A DNA stretch of 56,285 bases from Flavobacterium sp. AG291 (GCF_003350375.1 NZ_QQAR01000002.1:358397-414681), one strand, 5' to 3'. Counted from the first letter of the stretch, positions 42,463 to 52,600 are shown. Notes: a model not told the origin generated them from the letters alone. Program-made: numbers and translations.

Positions 42463-43689
42463 ATGCTTCAGCAGGCTTTCACCCGTTACATAAATAATTT
42501 TAGAGGATTTACCAGAGAAGTATGGATACTCGCCATCATTACTTTCATTAACCGTGCCGGTACTATGGTATTCCCTTTTCTTTCAAAATACCTTAATGAA
42601 GACCTGCATTTTAGTCTGGATCAGGTGGGATGGGTTATGGTTTGTTTCGGTTCTGGTTCTATGATTGGTTCTTGGTTAGGCGGTAAATTAACCGATAAGA
42701 TAGGCTTTTATAAGGTAATGGTGTTCAGTATGCTTGTCAGTGGAGCATCTTTCTTTATTATAGAACACATTAACACATTTCCCGGACTGTGTATTGCCAT
42801 GTTTAGCATTATGATTATTGCGGATATGTTTCGACCTGCAATGTTTGTTTCTCTGGGTACTTATGCTAAACCCGAGAACCGTACCAGAGCATTTACCCTT
42901 GTGCGACTTGCTGTAAACTTTGGCTTTATGGCCGGACCGGCAATGGGCGGACTAATAATATTAGGAATAGGTTATAAAGGTTTGTTTTGGGCCGATGGAA
43001 CATCGTGCATCATCTCCATACTTATCTTTATGTTTTTGGTCAAAGAAAAAGAAAGATTAAAACCGGAAGCTGTTACAGTAGATGAAAGCAAAATTGAACG
43101 TTCTATAAAAAATGATAAGCTTTACTGGCTTTTTCTGTTTTGCAGTTTTATTACGGCAACAGTATTTTTCCAGCTCTTCTCTACTTTGCCTTTATACCAT
43201 CATAAGCAATACGGTCTTTCAGAGTTCCAAACCGGTTTACTCATGTCCTTTAACGGATTCCTGGTATTACTCTGCGAAATGCCTATCGTAGGTTATGTAG
43301 AACGTAAGGGAATCCAAAAAATAAAGGTAATTGCTCTGGGCGCATTTTGTATGGGTTTAAGCTTTTATGCATTGTTATTTGAAGGATGGGCAGGCATACT
43401 TATTATTAGCATGTTTATAATATCCTATGCCGAAATGTTTAATTTTCCTTTTTCTAACGGATTCGCCATGAACCGTGCTCCCCGCGGACGTGAAGGCCAG
43501 TACATGGCATATTACACAATGATGTTCAGCCTCGCGCATATTGTAAGCGGTAAGACCGGACTTGCCATTATTGCCTATTATAAAGAAGATGGATATTTTG
43601 CCAATTGGATCTTTATGGGTACCTTAGCTATAGTAGCAACATTATCACTACTTTGGCTCCATAAAAAATTACTTTCTGAAAATACTTAA
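42463..43689 (+). CDS. MFS transporter (MdtH-like)
   Basis: This 408-residue protein has twelve predicted membrane helices. The loop-2/3 motif GSWLGGKLTDKIGFYKV (the GxxxDRxGR-type signature) and the helix-4/5 region RTRAFTLVRLAVNFGFMAGPAMGG are clear. The sequence resembles drug exporters of the MdtH and related groups, but no substrate is proven. The Crp/Fnr-type and BlaI regulators in the window do not appear to control it. Confidence 0.9.
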   Translation: MLQQAFTRYINNFRGFTREVWILAIITFINRAGTMVFPFLSKYLNEDLHFSLDQVGWVMVCFGSGSMIGSWLGGKLTDKIGFYKVMVFSMLVSGASFFIIEHINTFPGLCIAMFSIMIIADMFRPAMFVSLGTYAKPENRTRAFTLVRLAVNFGFMAGPAMGGLIILGIGYKGLFWADGTSCIISILIFMFLVKEKERLKPEAVTVDESKIERSIKNDKLYWLFLFCSFITATVFFQLFSTLPLYHHKQYGLSEFQTGLLMSFNGFLVLLCEMPIVGYVERKGIQKIKVIALGAFCMGLSFYALLFEGWAGILIISMFIISYAEMFNFPFSNGFAMNRAPRGREGQYMAYYTMMFSLAHIVSGKTGLAIIAYYKEDGYFANWIFMGTLAIVATLSLLWLHKKLLSENT

Positions 43690-43720
43690 AAGCTTTTTTA
43701 AAGGTTATCATACAATAAAA

Positions 43721-43776
43721 AACTATCATTTTAGTTATTTAACTATAAATTTAGTTGTGTAACTAAAAAAATAGTT
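43721..43776. promoter_or_regulatory. BlaI/MecI-type operator array with 20-base period
   Basis: Two full dyads TAGTT-N4-AACTA lie at 43732-43745 and 43752-43765. Half sites continue the same register: AACTA at 43721 and TAGTT at 43772. So AACTA recurs at 43721, 43741 and 43761, and TAGTT at 43732, 43752 and 43772, exactly 20 bases apart. The dyads cover the promoter of the BlaI gene. Autorepression by BlaI dimers on one face of the helix is the natural reading. Confidence 0.75.
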
Positions 43777-43785
43777 TTAAGTTTG
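43755..43785 (+). promoter_or_regulatory. Promoter of the BlaI-M56 operon
   Basis: TTG (43755-43757), 20 bases, then TAAGTTTG (43778-43785). The leader would be short, about 15 bases. The -33 element lies inside the second operator dyad and the -7 box touches the last half site. Confidence 0.6.
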
Positions 43786-43804
43786 GAATACTAAATATGA
43801 TACC

Positions 43805-44164
43805 ATGCAAAAGTTGACCAATAAAGAAGAAGAGATAATGCACATTTTGTGGAAGCTTGAAAAAGCCTTTGTAAAAGATGTACTAATGGAAATTGAGGAT
43901 GACAAACCTCATTACAATACGCTCTCTACTATAATAAGAAATCTTGAAGAAAAGGGTTATGTTAGCCATAATGCATATGGTAACACCCATCAATATTTTC
44001 CTTTAGTAACTAAAGAAGAATATAGAAAAGGTTTTATGAGCAATGCTATAGAGAATTACTTTAATAATTCTTACAAGAGCATGATTTCCTTTTTTGCAAA
44101 AGAGGAAAAGATTAGCGCCAAAGAGCTTCGCGAGATTCTTGATATGATCGAAAAAAAGGAATGA
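43805..44164 (+). CDS. BlaI/MecI/CopY family repressor
   Basis: This 119-residue winged-helix protein has the family layout: LTNKEEEIMHILWKLEKAFV at the N-terminus, LSTIIRNLEEKGYVSH as the recognition region, then HQYFPLVTKEEYRKGF and a C-terminal dimer helix. Family repressors bind TAGTT-type dyads, and such dyads lie in front of the gene. The M56 peptidase sensor starts 1 base after its stop. In the known systems the sensor triggers cleavage of the repressor. Confidence 0.94.
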   Translation: MQKLTNKEEEIMHILWKLEKAFVKDVLMEIEDDKPHYNTLSTIIRNLEEKGYVSHNAYGNTHQYFPLVTKEEYRKGFMSNAIENYFNNSYKSMISFFAKEEKISAKELREILDMIEKKE

Positions 44165-44165
44165 T

Positions 44166-46154
44166 ATGGAAAACTTTATTATATACATATCTAAAGCGTC
44201 AGGATTACTTGCCGTATTCTTTATTGCGTACTATGTCTTTTTGAGAAAAGAAACTTTTTTCAATTCAAACAGAGGCTTTTTATTGGCAGGTTTAATAACC
44301 TCAACCCTGCTCCCACTAGTAAAATATACCAAAACAATATTTGTAGAGCCGGTTCAGCAATCTATTGTATCTGAGAATATCAGTAATGAGCAGTTACAAC
44401 AGTATTTGGTAATGCAACAGTTTATGGCAGCTAAACAGGAACCTTTTACCATAAACTGGTATTACATAGTAATAGCAATTTATAGCATAGGGTTACTATT
44501 TTTTCTAATGCGCTTTGTTATGGATTTTTTATCCATTCGAAAAATACTCAAAGGAAACAGTATTATAAAGCAAGGCCGTTTCAAACTTATTGATTCCGAA
44601 AAGGTACAATCGCCCTTTTCATTCTTTAATTATATCGTTTACAACTCTGCATCGTTACAAACTGAAGAACTTGAAAGTATTTTAAATCACGAGAAAGTAC
44701 ATAGCAGTCAAAAACACTCAGCTGATATGATTATCAGTCAGTTATTCTGTATTGTATTTTGGTTTAATCCATTTGTATGGTTTTATAAAAAAGCCATATC
44801 TCAAAACCTTGAATTCATTGCCGATGCGGTTGCCATAAAGCAGCTGAGCGACAAAAAAGCATATCAAAAAACCCTGCTGAAAATTACACTTCAGCCGGAA
44901 TGTATATCAATCACTAATCATTTTTATCAATCATTAATCAAAAAACGAATCGTTATGTTAAACAAAAAGCAATCAAAAAAACGCAATTCATGGAAATATG
45001 GAATTGTACTTCCGGCCCTGGCAGCATTTATCTTAATGTTTCAGGTAAAAGTTGTGGCTCAGGAAAAAGCTACTGAGGTAAATACCAGCTCTCAGGAAAA
45101 AACAAAAATTGTTATTACAATTGATAAGAGCACCAGCGACGAAGAACTAAATGCTAACGCAGACATTTTTAAAGATGAATTTGAAGCCGACGTTACATTT
45201 AGTAATGTAGCCCGAAATACCTCTGGTGAAATTACTGCTATAAAAGCAACAGTCAAAGACAAAGACCAGTCTCAGGACCACTATGTTAGCGGGACAACTC
45301 CAATTAAACCATTTACAATAGAAATGGAAAAGAATAGTAATGCTAATGGCAATATCATTGGTTTTGGAAATCCGAATCCGTTTAATGTTACTGCAAATAA
45401 GGCAAGTGTAGCATCAGCTAAAGAAAATGTACCGATTCATACAAATGTTAACTACAACACATCATCTTCTACCGGATATATCAATGGCCCGAATGCTGTA
45501 AATCTTTACAAAGGAGCAGTATTTTATGTAAATGGAGTTGAACAAAAAGAAATTGGTGATAATCTTAAAGATTTACAGTTACCAAAAGGCCAGACAATAA
45601 TGAACATGGCCGTTCTTACAGCAAAAGATGCTAAAAAGAAATATGGAAAGAAAGCTAAAAACGGTGCAGTTGAAATTACTACACAACCAATTCAATCTAA
45701 TTTTAGCTATTCATATGGCAACAGTGACAATATGAATAACTCATTCAACTTTACTATGCCAAATATGGATGAAGTAATGTCTTTAGCTCTAAATGGCGTA
45801 AGTACAGGTATGGATGCATTAGCTAATATTGACTGGCAAAAGAACTTTGCTTTTGAAGGTATTTCTGAAGAAGAACGAAAAGAGATTCAGGATGAGATGA
45901 AAAAAGCCCAGATTGAAATACAACAGGCTATGAAAGAACTTCAGATTGACAGACAGGAAATCGAAAAATCAATCAATGAATCTTTAAGAGATTCAGGGGT
46001 AAAAGATCATGAAATGAAGCAGGTCATGAAAGAAATGGAGCAGGCAAAACAACAAATGAAAGAAGCTCAGAAACAACTCGAAGCTGCAAGGCTAGACCTC
46101 CAAAAAGCAGAAAAGGAAATAGAAAAGAAAAAAGCACTTTCTAAAAAATCGTAA
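44166..46154 (+). CDS. BlaR/MecR-like M56 metallopeptidase sensor with Plug-like and coiled-coil tail
   Basis: This 662-residue protein has membrane helices at about 10-27, 35-52, 98-120 and 278-295. The zinc peptidase motif HEKVH (175-179) and the third ligand Glu about 216 in LEFIADAVA identify M56. After the last helix is a periplasmic part of about 360 residues with no penicillin-binding domain. Residues about 445-505 (GAVFYVNGVEQKE, then KKYGKKAKNGAVEITT) resemble the TonB-receptor Plug fold. The last 95 residues are a charged coiled coil. It would sense an envelope signal and inactivate the BlaI-type repressor. Confidence 0.88.
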   Translation: MENFIIYISKASGLLAVFFIAYYVFLRKETFFNSNRGFLLAGLITSTLLPLVKYTKTIFVEPVQQSIVSENISNEQLQQYLVMQQFMAAKQEPFTINWYYIVIAIYSIGLLFFLMRFVMDFLSIRKILKGNSIIKQGRFKLIDSEKVQSPFSFFNYIVYNSASLQTEELESILNHEKVHSSQKHSADMIISQLFCIVFWFNPFVWFYKKAISQNLEFIADAVAIKQLSDKKAYQKTLLKITLQPECISITNHFYQSLIKKRIVMLNKKQSKKRNSWKYGIVLPALAAFILMFQVKVVAQEKATEVNTSSQEKTKIVITIDKSTSDEELNANADIFKDEFEADVTFSNVARNTSGEITAIKATVKDKDQSQDHYVSGTTPIKPFTIEMEKNSNANGNIIGFGNPNPFNVTANKASVASAKENVPIHTNVNYNTSSSTGYINGPNAVNLYKGAVFYVNGVEQKEIGDNLKDLQLPKGQTIMNMAVLTAKDAKKKYGKKAKNGAVEITTQPIQSNFSYSYGNSDNMNNSFNFTMPNMDEVMSLALNGVSTGMDALANIDWQKNFAFEGISEEERKEIQDEMKKAQIEIQQAMKELQIDRQEIEKSINESLRDSGVKDHEMKQVMKEMEQAKQQMKEAQKQLEAARLDLQKAEKEIEKKKALSKKS

Positions 46155-46192
46155 CTAAGACAAAATTAATAAGACATATTTAGTTTATTTTT

Positions 46193-46226
46193 AAAAGCTA
46201 CCTAAAACAGGTAGCTTTTTATTTTT
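46193..46226 (+). terminator. Intrinsic terminator of the BlaI-M56 operon
   Basis: The arms AAAAGCTACCT (46193-46203) and AGGTAGCTTTT (46209-46219) are perfect and are followed by T. Confidence 0.85.
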
Positions 46227-46265
46227 CAGTAACTGAGAGGAATTCGTTTATTTTAAAAAATTCAC

Positions 46266-46273
46266 TATTTTTG
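46266..46273 (+). promoter_or_regulatory. -7 box that decides the methyltransferase start
   Basis: TATTTTTG covers the TTG at 46271 that would open the longer frame. The ATG at 46295, 22 bases downstream, is the better start. Confidence 0.5.
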
Positions 46274-46294
46274 AGTATATATGACCTGTTTATT

Positions 46295-47902
46295 ATGAAC
46301 GATAAATCCCTACTTAGAAGCTCTATATTCCGACACCTTGATGGATTAGCTGTTGCACCGGTGGCCATAGCTATACAAAAAAAGGGAATTCTCGAAACAC
46401 TATTGAGCAAAAAGCAAATATATTTATCTGAGCTACTAACAACATATAAAGCAAATGAGGGCTATTTAAATGTTGGATTAAGGGTATTGGCCTCACAGGG
46501 ATTTTTAGAATATGAAGTAGATAACAATACACAGGAAATAACCATATCGACAAATGAAAAATCACAAATAGCTTTTTCTAATTTTCATCTGTATAAAGAC
46601 GTAGTTGATTTGCTTCAGTTTTCGACTCACTTTCATCCGCGTCTTTTTGAAGATGCTCCTTTCGAAAAACTAAATGTTATTTTTGAAAAATATAAAGCAA
46701 ATTATGGGATAGTACCATCGGATGACAAGCTTACAAATACAATTCAGGGACAAATCCTGAAGCATATTGAAGGCTATTTGATAGGTCCTACAATAGTACG
46801 ACTGGCAATGAACGGAATGTTTCATAAATACTTTATGGAAACTTCTTTCAGGCCTGAGGAGTTTCACAGATCACCTGAAAATTTTAAAAAAATATTAGAC
46901 TTTTTTGTTCACCTGGGATGGTTTCAGGAAAAAAAAGGCAATTACCAATTTACCGATACAGGTTTGTTCTACGCCAGAAGAGCGAGTGCTTATGGAGTTA
47001 CTGTATCCTATCTTCCAACATTTGCCAAAATTGAAGAACTGATTTTTGGAGATCCTAATGCATTGCGGATGGTTGCTGAAGGTGAAAATGAAATACATGT
47101 AGACCGCGAGATGAATGTTTGGGGAAGCGGTGGGGCTCATGACACTTACTTTAAAGTTATAGATGAGATTCTCGTTAAACTTTTTAACCTGCCTATTGAA
47201 GAGCAACCTAAAGGTATTTTAGATATGGGCTGCGGTAACGGAGCATTCCTTCAGCATATTTTTGAGGTAATAGACCGACAAACCTTAAGAGGTAAAATGC
47301 TTGATGATTACCCACTGTTTCTTGTTGGTGCAGATTATAATGAAGCAGCGTTAAAAGTAACCAGAGCCAACTTAATTAAGGCTGATATCTGGGCAAAAGT
47401 AATTTGGGGAGATATCGGACAACCCCACTTACTTTCTGAGGACTTAAAAGAGAATTACAACATTGATCTGAAAGATTTGCTTAACGTTAGGACTTTTTTA
47501 GATCATAACAGAATTTGGGAAGACCCTAAACATATAAACCAAAACAGAATCAGTAAATCTACCGGAGCCTTTGCTTATAGAGGAAAAAGAATCAGCAATA
47601 ATCTGGTTGAAGACAATCTGCTTGAACATCTTCAAAAATGGTCTCCCTATGTTCGTAAATTCGGATTGTTATTAATTGAGTTACATACTATTGACCCTAA
47701 ACTCACAGCCAATAATTTAGGCAAGACACCGGCTACGGCTTATGATGCCACCCATGGTTTTTCGGATCAGTATATTGTCGAGATTGACGTTTTCAATACT
47801 GTTGCTGCGGAAGCCGGACTATTTCCTGATCCTACAATTTTTAAACGCTTTCCGGATGCTGATATAGCTACTGTCAGCATTAATTTATTGAAGGGGAAAT
47901 AA
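46295..47902 (+). CDS. Large class I SAM-dependent methyltransferase (possibly AprA-like)
   Basis: With the ATG at 46295 the protein has 535 residues. The SAM-binding motif LDMGCGNG lies at about 309-316, with a later LFLVGADYNEAAL acidic-loop segment. The first 300 residues are a separate part with a winged-helix-like start (HLDGLAVAPVAIAIQKKG split at a proline) and FHRSPENFKKILDFFVHLGW. The order of a helical lid and then the SAM domain resembles the methyltransferases of polyketide-type loading modules such as AprA, but the match is by memory. No other biosynthetic genes are near. Function is unknown. Confidence 0.72.
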   Translation: MNDKSLLRSSIFRHLDGLAVAPVAIAIQKKGILETLLSKKQIYLSELLTTYKANEGYLNVGLRVLASQGFLEYEVDNNTQEITISTNEKSQIAFSNFHLYKDVVDLLQFSTHFHPRLFEDAPFEKLNVIFEKYKANYGIVPSDDKLTNTIQGQILKHIEGYLIGPTIVRLAMNGMFHKYFMETSFRPEEFHRSPENFKKILDFFVHLGWFQEKKGNYQFTDTGLFYARRASAYGVTVSYLPTFAKIEELIFGDPNALRMVAEGENEIHVDREMNVWGSGGAHDTYFKVIDEILVKLFNLPIEEQPKGILDMGCGNGAFLQHIFEVIDRQTLRGKMLDDYPLFLVGADYNEAALKVTRANLIKADIWAKVIWGDIGQPHLLSEDLKENYNIDLKDLLNVRTFLDHNRIWEDPKHINQNRISKSTGAFAYRGKRISNNLVEDNLLEHLQKWSPYVRKFGLLLIELHTIDPKLTANNLGKTPATAYDATHGFSDQYIVEIDVFNTVAAEAGLFPDPTIFKRFPDADIATVSINLLKGK

Positions 47903-47925
47903 TCTTTGCTTCCAGAACTATAAAA

Positions 47926-48327
47926 TTATTTAATCGCCGCCAGCCAGTCTTCAGTCGGTGCAACGAGTTTGCGTAATTGTGTGTCGAACAAACCTATTTT
48001 CATCTCAACGTCAGAACATATACTGCCTTGCTCATCAACAATCCATTGTCTGATCTTACCTACTTTACCTTCATATTCTCCTGTTTGTGAATATATAGTT
48101 ATGTTTTCCCTTAAGCCCAGCTCTTTTATAAAACGTATATTTATTTCCAGAATGACAGGCCCCTTTCCAGTAGATCTGATTTTGTCAAGCCCATAACCAT
48201 TTTGAGTTATAAATTCCCAACGCGCCTCTTCATATATCTGTAAATAAGTAGCATTATTTACATGCCCAAATGTGTCAAGATGAAATTCTTTGATAGTTAG
48301 TTTGTATGCAAAAGTTTTGTTTTCCAT
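47926..48327 (-). CDS. Acyl-CoA thioesterase (hotdog fold, 4HBT type)
   Basis: This 133-residue protein has the hotdog helix motif DTFGHVNNATYLQIYEEARWEF split at the Asn pair, where Asp and the H-V-N-N set belong to the YbgC/FadM active site. It is cytosolic and would hydrolyse acyl-CoA, substrate length not known. The gene is convergent with the methyltransferase gene. Confidence 0.92.
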   Translation of the reverse strand: MENKTFAYKLTIKEFHLDTFGHVNNATYLQIYEEARWEFITQNGYGLDKIRSTGKGPVILEINIRFIKELGLRENITIYSQTGEYEGKVGKIRQWIVDEQGSICSDVEMKIGLFDTQLRKLVAPTEDWLAAIK

Positions 48328-48393
48328 ATGAAAATATTATTCGTGAAATTTAGCCAAAATATTATCTCCCTCCTACATTATTGCTATAAAACA

Positions 48394-48418
48394 AAAAATC
48401 CTCACTAAGTGAGGATTT
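48394..48418. terminator. Intrinsic terminator
   Basis: The arms AAATCCTCA (48396-48404) and TGAGGATTT (48410-48418) are perfect, with A on the left. It serves the minus-strand DUF1842 gene. Confidence 0.8.
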
Positions 48419-48442
48419 CTGTAATAGTAAGTAAAGTGATAT

Positions 48443-48853
48443 TTACGCTTTTCTAACATCAACATTTTCTACGTTGTGGTTACCATAAGTGAAACCGCCT
48501 TTTCCGTTCCAGTTGTTATCGATAGCCATATGAGCTGAGAACTCTGCAAGGTAAGAACCTATTGCCGGTGGTGGCACAGATTGTACATACTGCCCTTCAA
48601 GAGCAACAACCTGAGTTACGTTTCCATAACCGGTTGCACGAATTGTTCCTGTTACGTTTCTTACTACAATGTCTCCTCCAGGGATAGCTTGTGTAATTTC
48701 AACAGTTCCCGATACACTGTTAGTAGATGGAACTACCACTAAAGAGAAATGCATTATAGGTGCACCAGGCATCCCAACATTACCCATTGTTCCGTTTACT
48801 AAATAAGCACCAATTAACTTGCTTGTTGCTTTTTCTGCTGTAGCTGTACTCAT
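48443..48853 (-). CDS. DUF1842 family protein
   Basis: This 136-residue protein has no signal peptide. It matches the layout of DUF1842: GTMGNVGMPGAPIMHFSL, then SVSGTVEITQAI, and a Gly-Asn-rich end with GKGGFTYGNHNV. Strands alternate regularly, so a beta sandwich is likely. The family has no known function and is better known to me from proteobacteria than from Bacteroidota. It is a single gene with its own terminator. Confidence 0.75.
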   Translation of the reverse strand: MSTATAEKATSKLIGAYLVNGTMGNVGMPGAPIMHFSLVVVPSTNSVSGTVEITQAIPGGDIVVRNVTGTIRATGYGNVTQVVALEGQYVQSVPPPAIGSYLAEFSAHMAIDNNWNGKGGFTYGNHNVENVDVRKA

Positions 48854-49011
48854 AATATTAAAGTTTTTTTAGTTGTTTCTTACTCATTGGCTTTTCAGAT
48901 ACCGCCCCTTTGATTTAAGTGGTAAGGTTCACTTTTGTCAGGACTAAATTAAATATTTGAGTAGTTCAAAATATGCGTAAAAACACCTGTTTTTCAAAAT
49001 CCTTTACATCT

Positions 49012-49019
49012 TAACTTTG
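49012..49019 (+). promoter_or_regulatory. Candidate -7 box of the zincin-like gene
   Basis: TAACTTTG lies 29 bases upstream of the ATG at 49049. No clear -33 element. Confidence 0.45.
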
Positions 49020-49048
49020 AAAATGAACAAATTAACAGCTCTTAATTC

Positions 49049-49549
49049 ATGGAATATAGCACAGGATATCTTCAAAAATGCATGCAGTTTCTTGAAAGTA
49101 TAGGTATCAAAGTAATAGAAAAAAAATTAGATGACACCTGTTTTCTTCCCGGTCTTTTACTTGGCAGCAATACCATATACATAGACCACGGTAAGATAAA
49201 GTATCCGGGGGATATCCTACATGAAGCAGGACATATTGCTGTCACTACACCCCATGAAAGATCACTTATCGGAACAAATGAAATCTCTCAGAACTGGCCT
49301 TCACAAGGAGATGAAATTGCTGCTATTCTATGGTCTTATGCTGCTTTAAAACATTTAGATCTACCATGTGAATTCGTTTTTCATAAAGATGGATACAAAG
49401 GACATTCGGAATGGTATATTGAAAACTTCACAAATCAAAATTATATAGGCTTACCCCTATTACAATGGTTTGGAATGGCATATTCAAAAGATGACGCTTT
49501 TTATGATGAATATTCATTTCCTAAAATGAAAAAATGGATAAGGCAATGA
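49049..49549 (+). CDS. Small zincin-like protein with HEAGH motif
   Basis: This 166-residue cytosolic protein contains ILHEAGHIAV (His 58, Glu 59, His 62), the zinc-protease HExxH signature in a helical context. Glu 89 in GDEIAAILWS is 27 residues later on a second helix and could be the third ligand. The rest is unassigned: an N-terminal helix with VIEKKLDDTC and a C-terminal WYIENF segment. The family is not recognised. The size is small for a protease but compatible with a minimal zincin. Confidence 0.65.
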   Translation: MEYSTGYLQKCMQFLESIGIKVIEKKLDDTCFLPGLLLGSNTIYIDHGKIKYPGDILHEAGHIAVTTPHERSLIGTNEISQNWPSQGDEIAAILWSYAALKHLDLPCEFVFHKDGYKGHSEWYIENFTNQNYIGLPLLQWFGMAYSKDDAFYDEYSFPKMKKWIRQ

Positions 49550-49552
49550 AAA

Positions 49553-49583
49553 AATCGCCCGAAACATAGTGCTCCGGACGATT
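49553..49583. terminator. Probable terminator between convergent genes
   Basis: AATCGCCCG (49553-49561) pairs with CGGACGATT (49575-49583) with one C-A mismatch. An A run lies on the left. Moderate strength. Confidence 0.5.
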
Positions 49584-49611
49584 CCAAATTAACCAATCAA
49601 CTAAAACTTTC

Positions 49612-52600
49612 TTATTCCATCAGGTTCTGATGTTTTTTTCGCATTGCCCAATAAAAGAAATTAGGGAATACTAACAATGTAAATACTGTAGCGGTAACAA
49701 GTCCGCCAATGATTGATACTGCAAGTGGTTTCTGCGATTCTGAACCAATACCGGTAGATAAGGCTGCAGGCAGAAGTCCTATAGCGGCCATAAGGGCAGT
49801 CATAATAACCGGCCTTGTTCTTGTTTTTACCCCATTAATGATAGCATCTGTCAATGACATCTTCATCTTAAGATTGCTATGGAACTCTGAGACGAGTATT
49901 ACTCCATTCTGAATACAAATACCCAATAAAGCAATAAAGCCAACACCTGCTGATATACCAAAATTAATTCCCGTTACATGAAGAGCAAGTATTCCTCCTA
50001 TAACTGCAAAAGGTACATTTACAAGAACCAGTAATGAATCCTTAATGTTAGCAAACATTATGAATAGCAGTACAAATATCAACACTAGTGAAATTGGCAC
50101 TACCTGAGCTAGTTTCGCACTTGCCCTTATCTGGTTTTCATACTCTCCTGTCCACCCTACTGAATATCCTTCTGGAACTTTAAGGGTTTTGACTTTTGCC
50201 TGAGCATCTGCAATCGTACTTCCAAGATCACGGTCACGAACTGAGAATTTAACTCCAATAAAACGTTTGGTATTATCTCTGTAAATAAGCGCCGGACCTG
50301 TTTCGGTAGTCAACTCGGCTATTTCCTTAAGCGGTACCTTAGTACCTCTTAGGGTTGGCACCATTAAGTTCATAATATCCTGCTCGTCTTTTCTGTAATC
50401 CTTTTGATAACGTAGCCTTATGTCAAACTTCTTCTCACCTTCATATTTCTGGGTAGCCGTTTTACCACCTATGGCCATTTCGATAATACTTTGGGCATCT
50501 TGTTTCTGAACACCGTATAAGGCCATTTTTTCTTCATCAAATTTGACGCTTATTCCGGGTTGTCCAAGATTACGAAGCACTCCGACATCTTTAACGCCTT
50601 CAACATGTTTTATCTTCTCCATTACTTCATTAGCAAGTTTGTCAAGGGTTTCAAGATCATCACCATATATCTTTACAGCGTTAGATGCTTTAAATCCGGC
50701 CACAGCTTCCGCAACGTTATCAACGACCGGCTGCGAGTAATTCCAGGTAATACCCTGGTAACGGCTTAACTTATGGTTCATTTCTTCAATAAGCTCATCC
50801 TGGGTAACTCCCCTTTTCCATTCGTCTTTTGGCTTAAGGTCTACCTGAAACTGAAGGAAACCAAACCCATTAGGATCGGTACCATCGTTACTACGCCCGG
50901 TTTGGGATAACACATCATCTACCTCCGGAAATTCTTTTAATTCCTTACGGATAATCTTTGCCATTTTTACACTTTCGGTAAGCGAATTACTTATAGGTAA
51001 CTCGGCTGTAACCCAAAGCGCACCCTCATTAAGTGGAGGAAGGAATTCAGACCCTAAAAAACGTGTTGAAAACAAGGTTAAACCTAATATAACCATAGAA
51101 ATAATTATAGAAATCTTTTTATTTTTAAAGGTTACATTAAGTCCTTTTGCTACTATCTTATTAAAGAACTCAACAAACACATTGTGCTTCTCTTTTACAT
51201 TTTTGTTCAGTAATATTGAGCATAGTACAGGTACCAGAGTCAAAGTAAATATCAAAGCTCCCAATAAAGCAAAACCTAAAGTCCATGCCAAGGGAGAGAA
51301 CATTTTACCCTCTACCTTTTCAAATGAGAAAATTGGCAGTAATGCAGAAATAATGATCAGTTTACTAAAAAAGATCGCTATACCTAATTTAGTACCTGAT
51401 TTTCTAATTAATCCAAGTTTAGAAAGCTTATTATAGCGTTCCGCACCTATCTTATGCTGGAGTTGGTCTAAGGTCACAAAGAGTCCCTCGACCATAACCA
51501 CGGCACCGTCGATAATGATACCGAAGTCAACAGCACCCAGAGACAGTAAGTTTGCACTCATTCCCTTTAGCTTAAGACAAAGGAATGCAAACAAAAGTGC
51601 CAAAGGGATAATAATGGATACAATAACAGTGGTACGCCAATCGGCCATAAATAAAAATACTATTACTGTAACCAGAATTATACCCTCTACAAGGTTATGG
51701 GTTACGGTATGGGTACAATATTCCATAAGCCTGTCACGATCATAAAATGTTTCCATTTTTACATCCTTGGGCAATACATTTTCCTGAACGTATGCAATTT
51801 TCTCTTTAAGGCGTGCCAGTACTTCAGACGGGTTTTCATTCTTACGCATTACAACAATACCTTCTACCACATCATCATTACCATTAAGTCCCGCCTGCCC
51901 TACTCTTGGAATATTAGATTCGGTAACCTTGGCAATATTCTTAATCAGTATAGGATTTCCTTCAGACTGTGCCACAATAGTATTTTCAATATCAGCACGA
52001 GAGTCCAGTAAGCCTACACCACGCACAACATAAGCCTGACCATTTTTCTCAATAATATCGCCACCCACATTTACATTAGCTTTACTAATCGCCTCATAAA
52101 CTTCAGGAGATGTAAGCTCGTACTTTTGCAATAAAATAGGGTCTATTTCTACTTCATACGTTTTTTCACGCCCTCCAAAAGCTACAACATCGGCAATTCC
52201 GGGTACGGCTCTAAGCTGGCGGTCAATTACCCAGTTTTGTATCGTAAGAAGTTCTCTCGTATCTTTTTCCTTACTATTTAAAGTGTACCTGAAAATTTCT
52301 CCTGTGGGTCCATATGGCGGCTGAACTTCAGGATCAACGTCATCAGGAAGCTGTACATTCTTTAGCTGATTATTTACCTGTTGTCTTGCAAAAAAATCAT
52401 CTACATCATCATCAAAAATAATTTTGATTACAGAAAGCCCGAACATGGTTACACTACGCACATTTTCTTTTTTCTGCACCGAATTCATTGCAATCTCTAC
52501 GGGTGAAGTAACAAATCGCTCAACCTCTTCTGCACTACGGCCAGGCCATTGCGTTACAATTATTATCTGAGTATTTGTTACATCCGGAAATGCTTCCACC

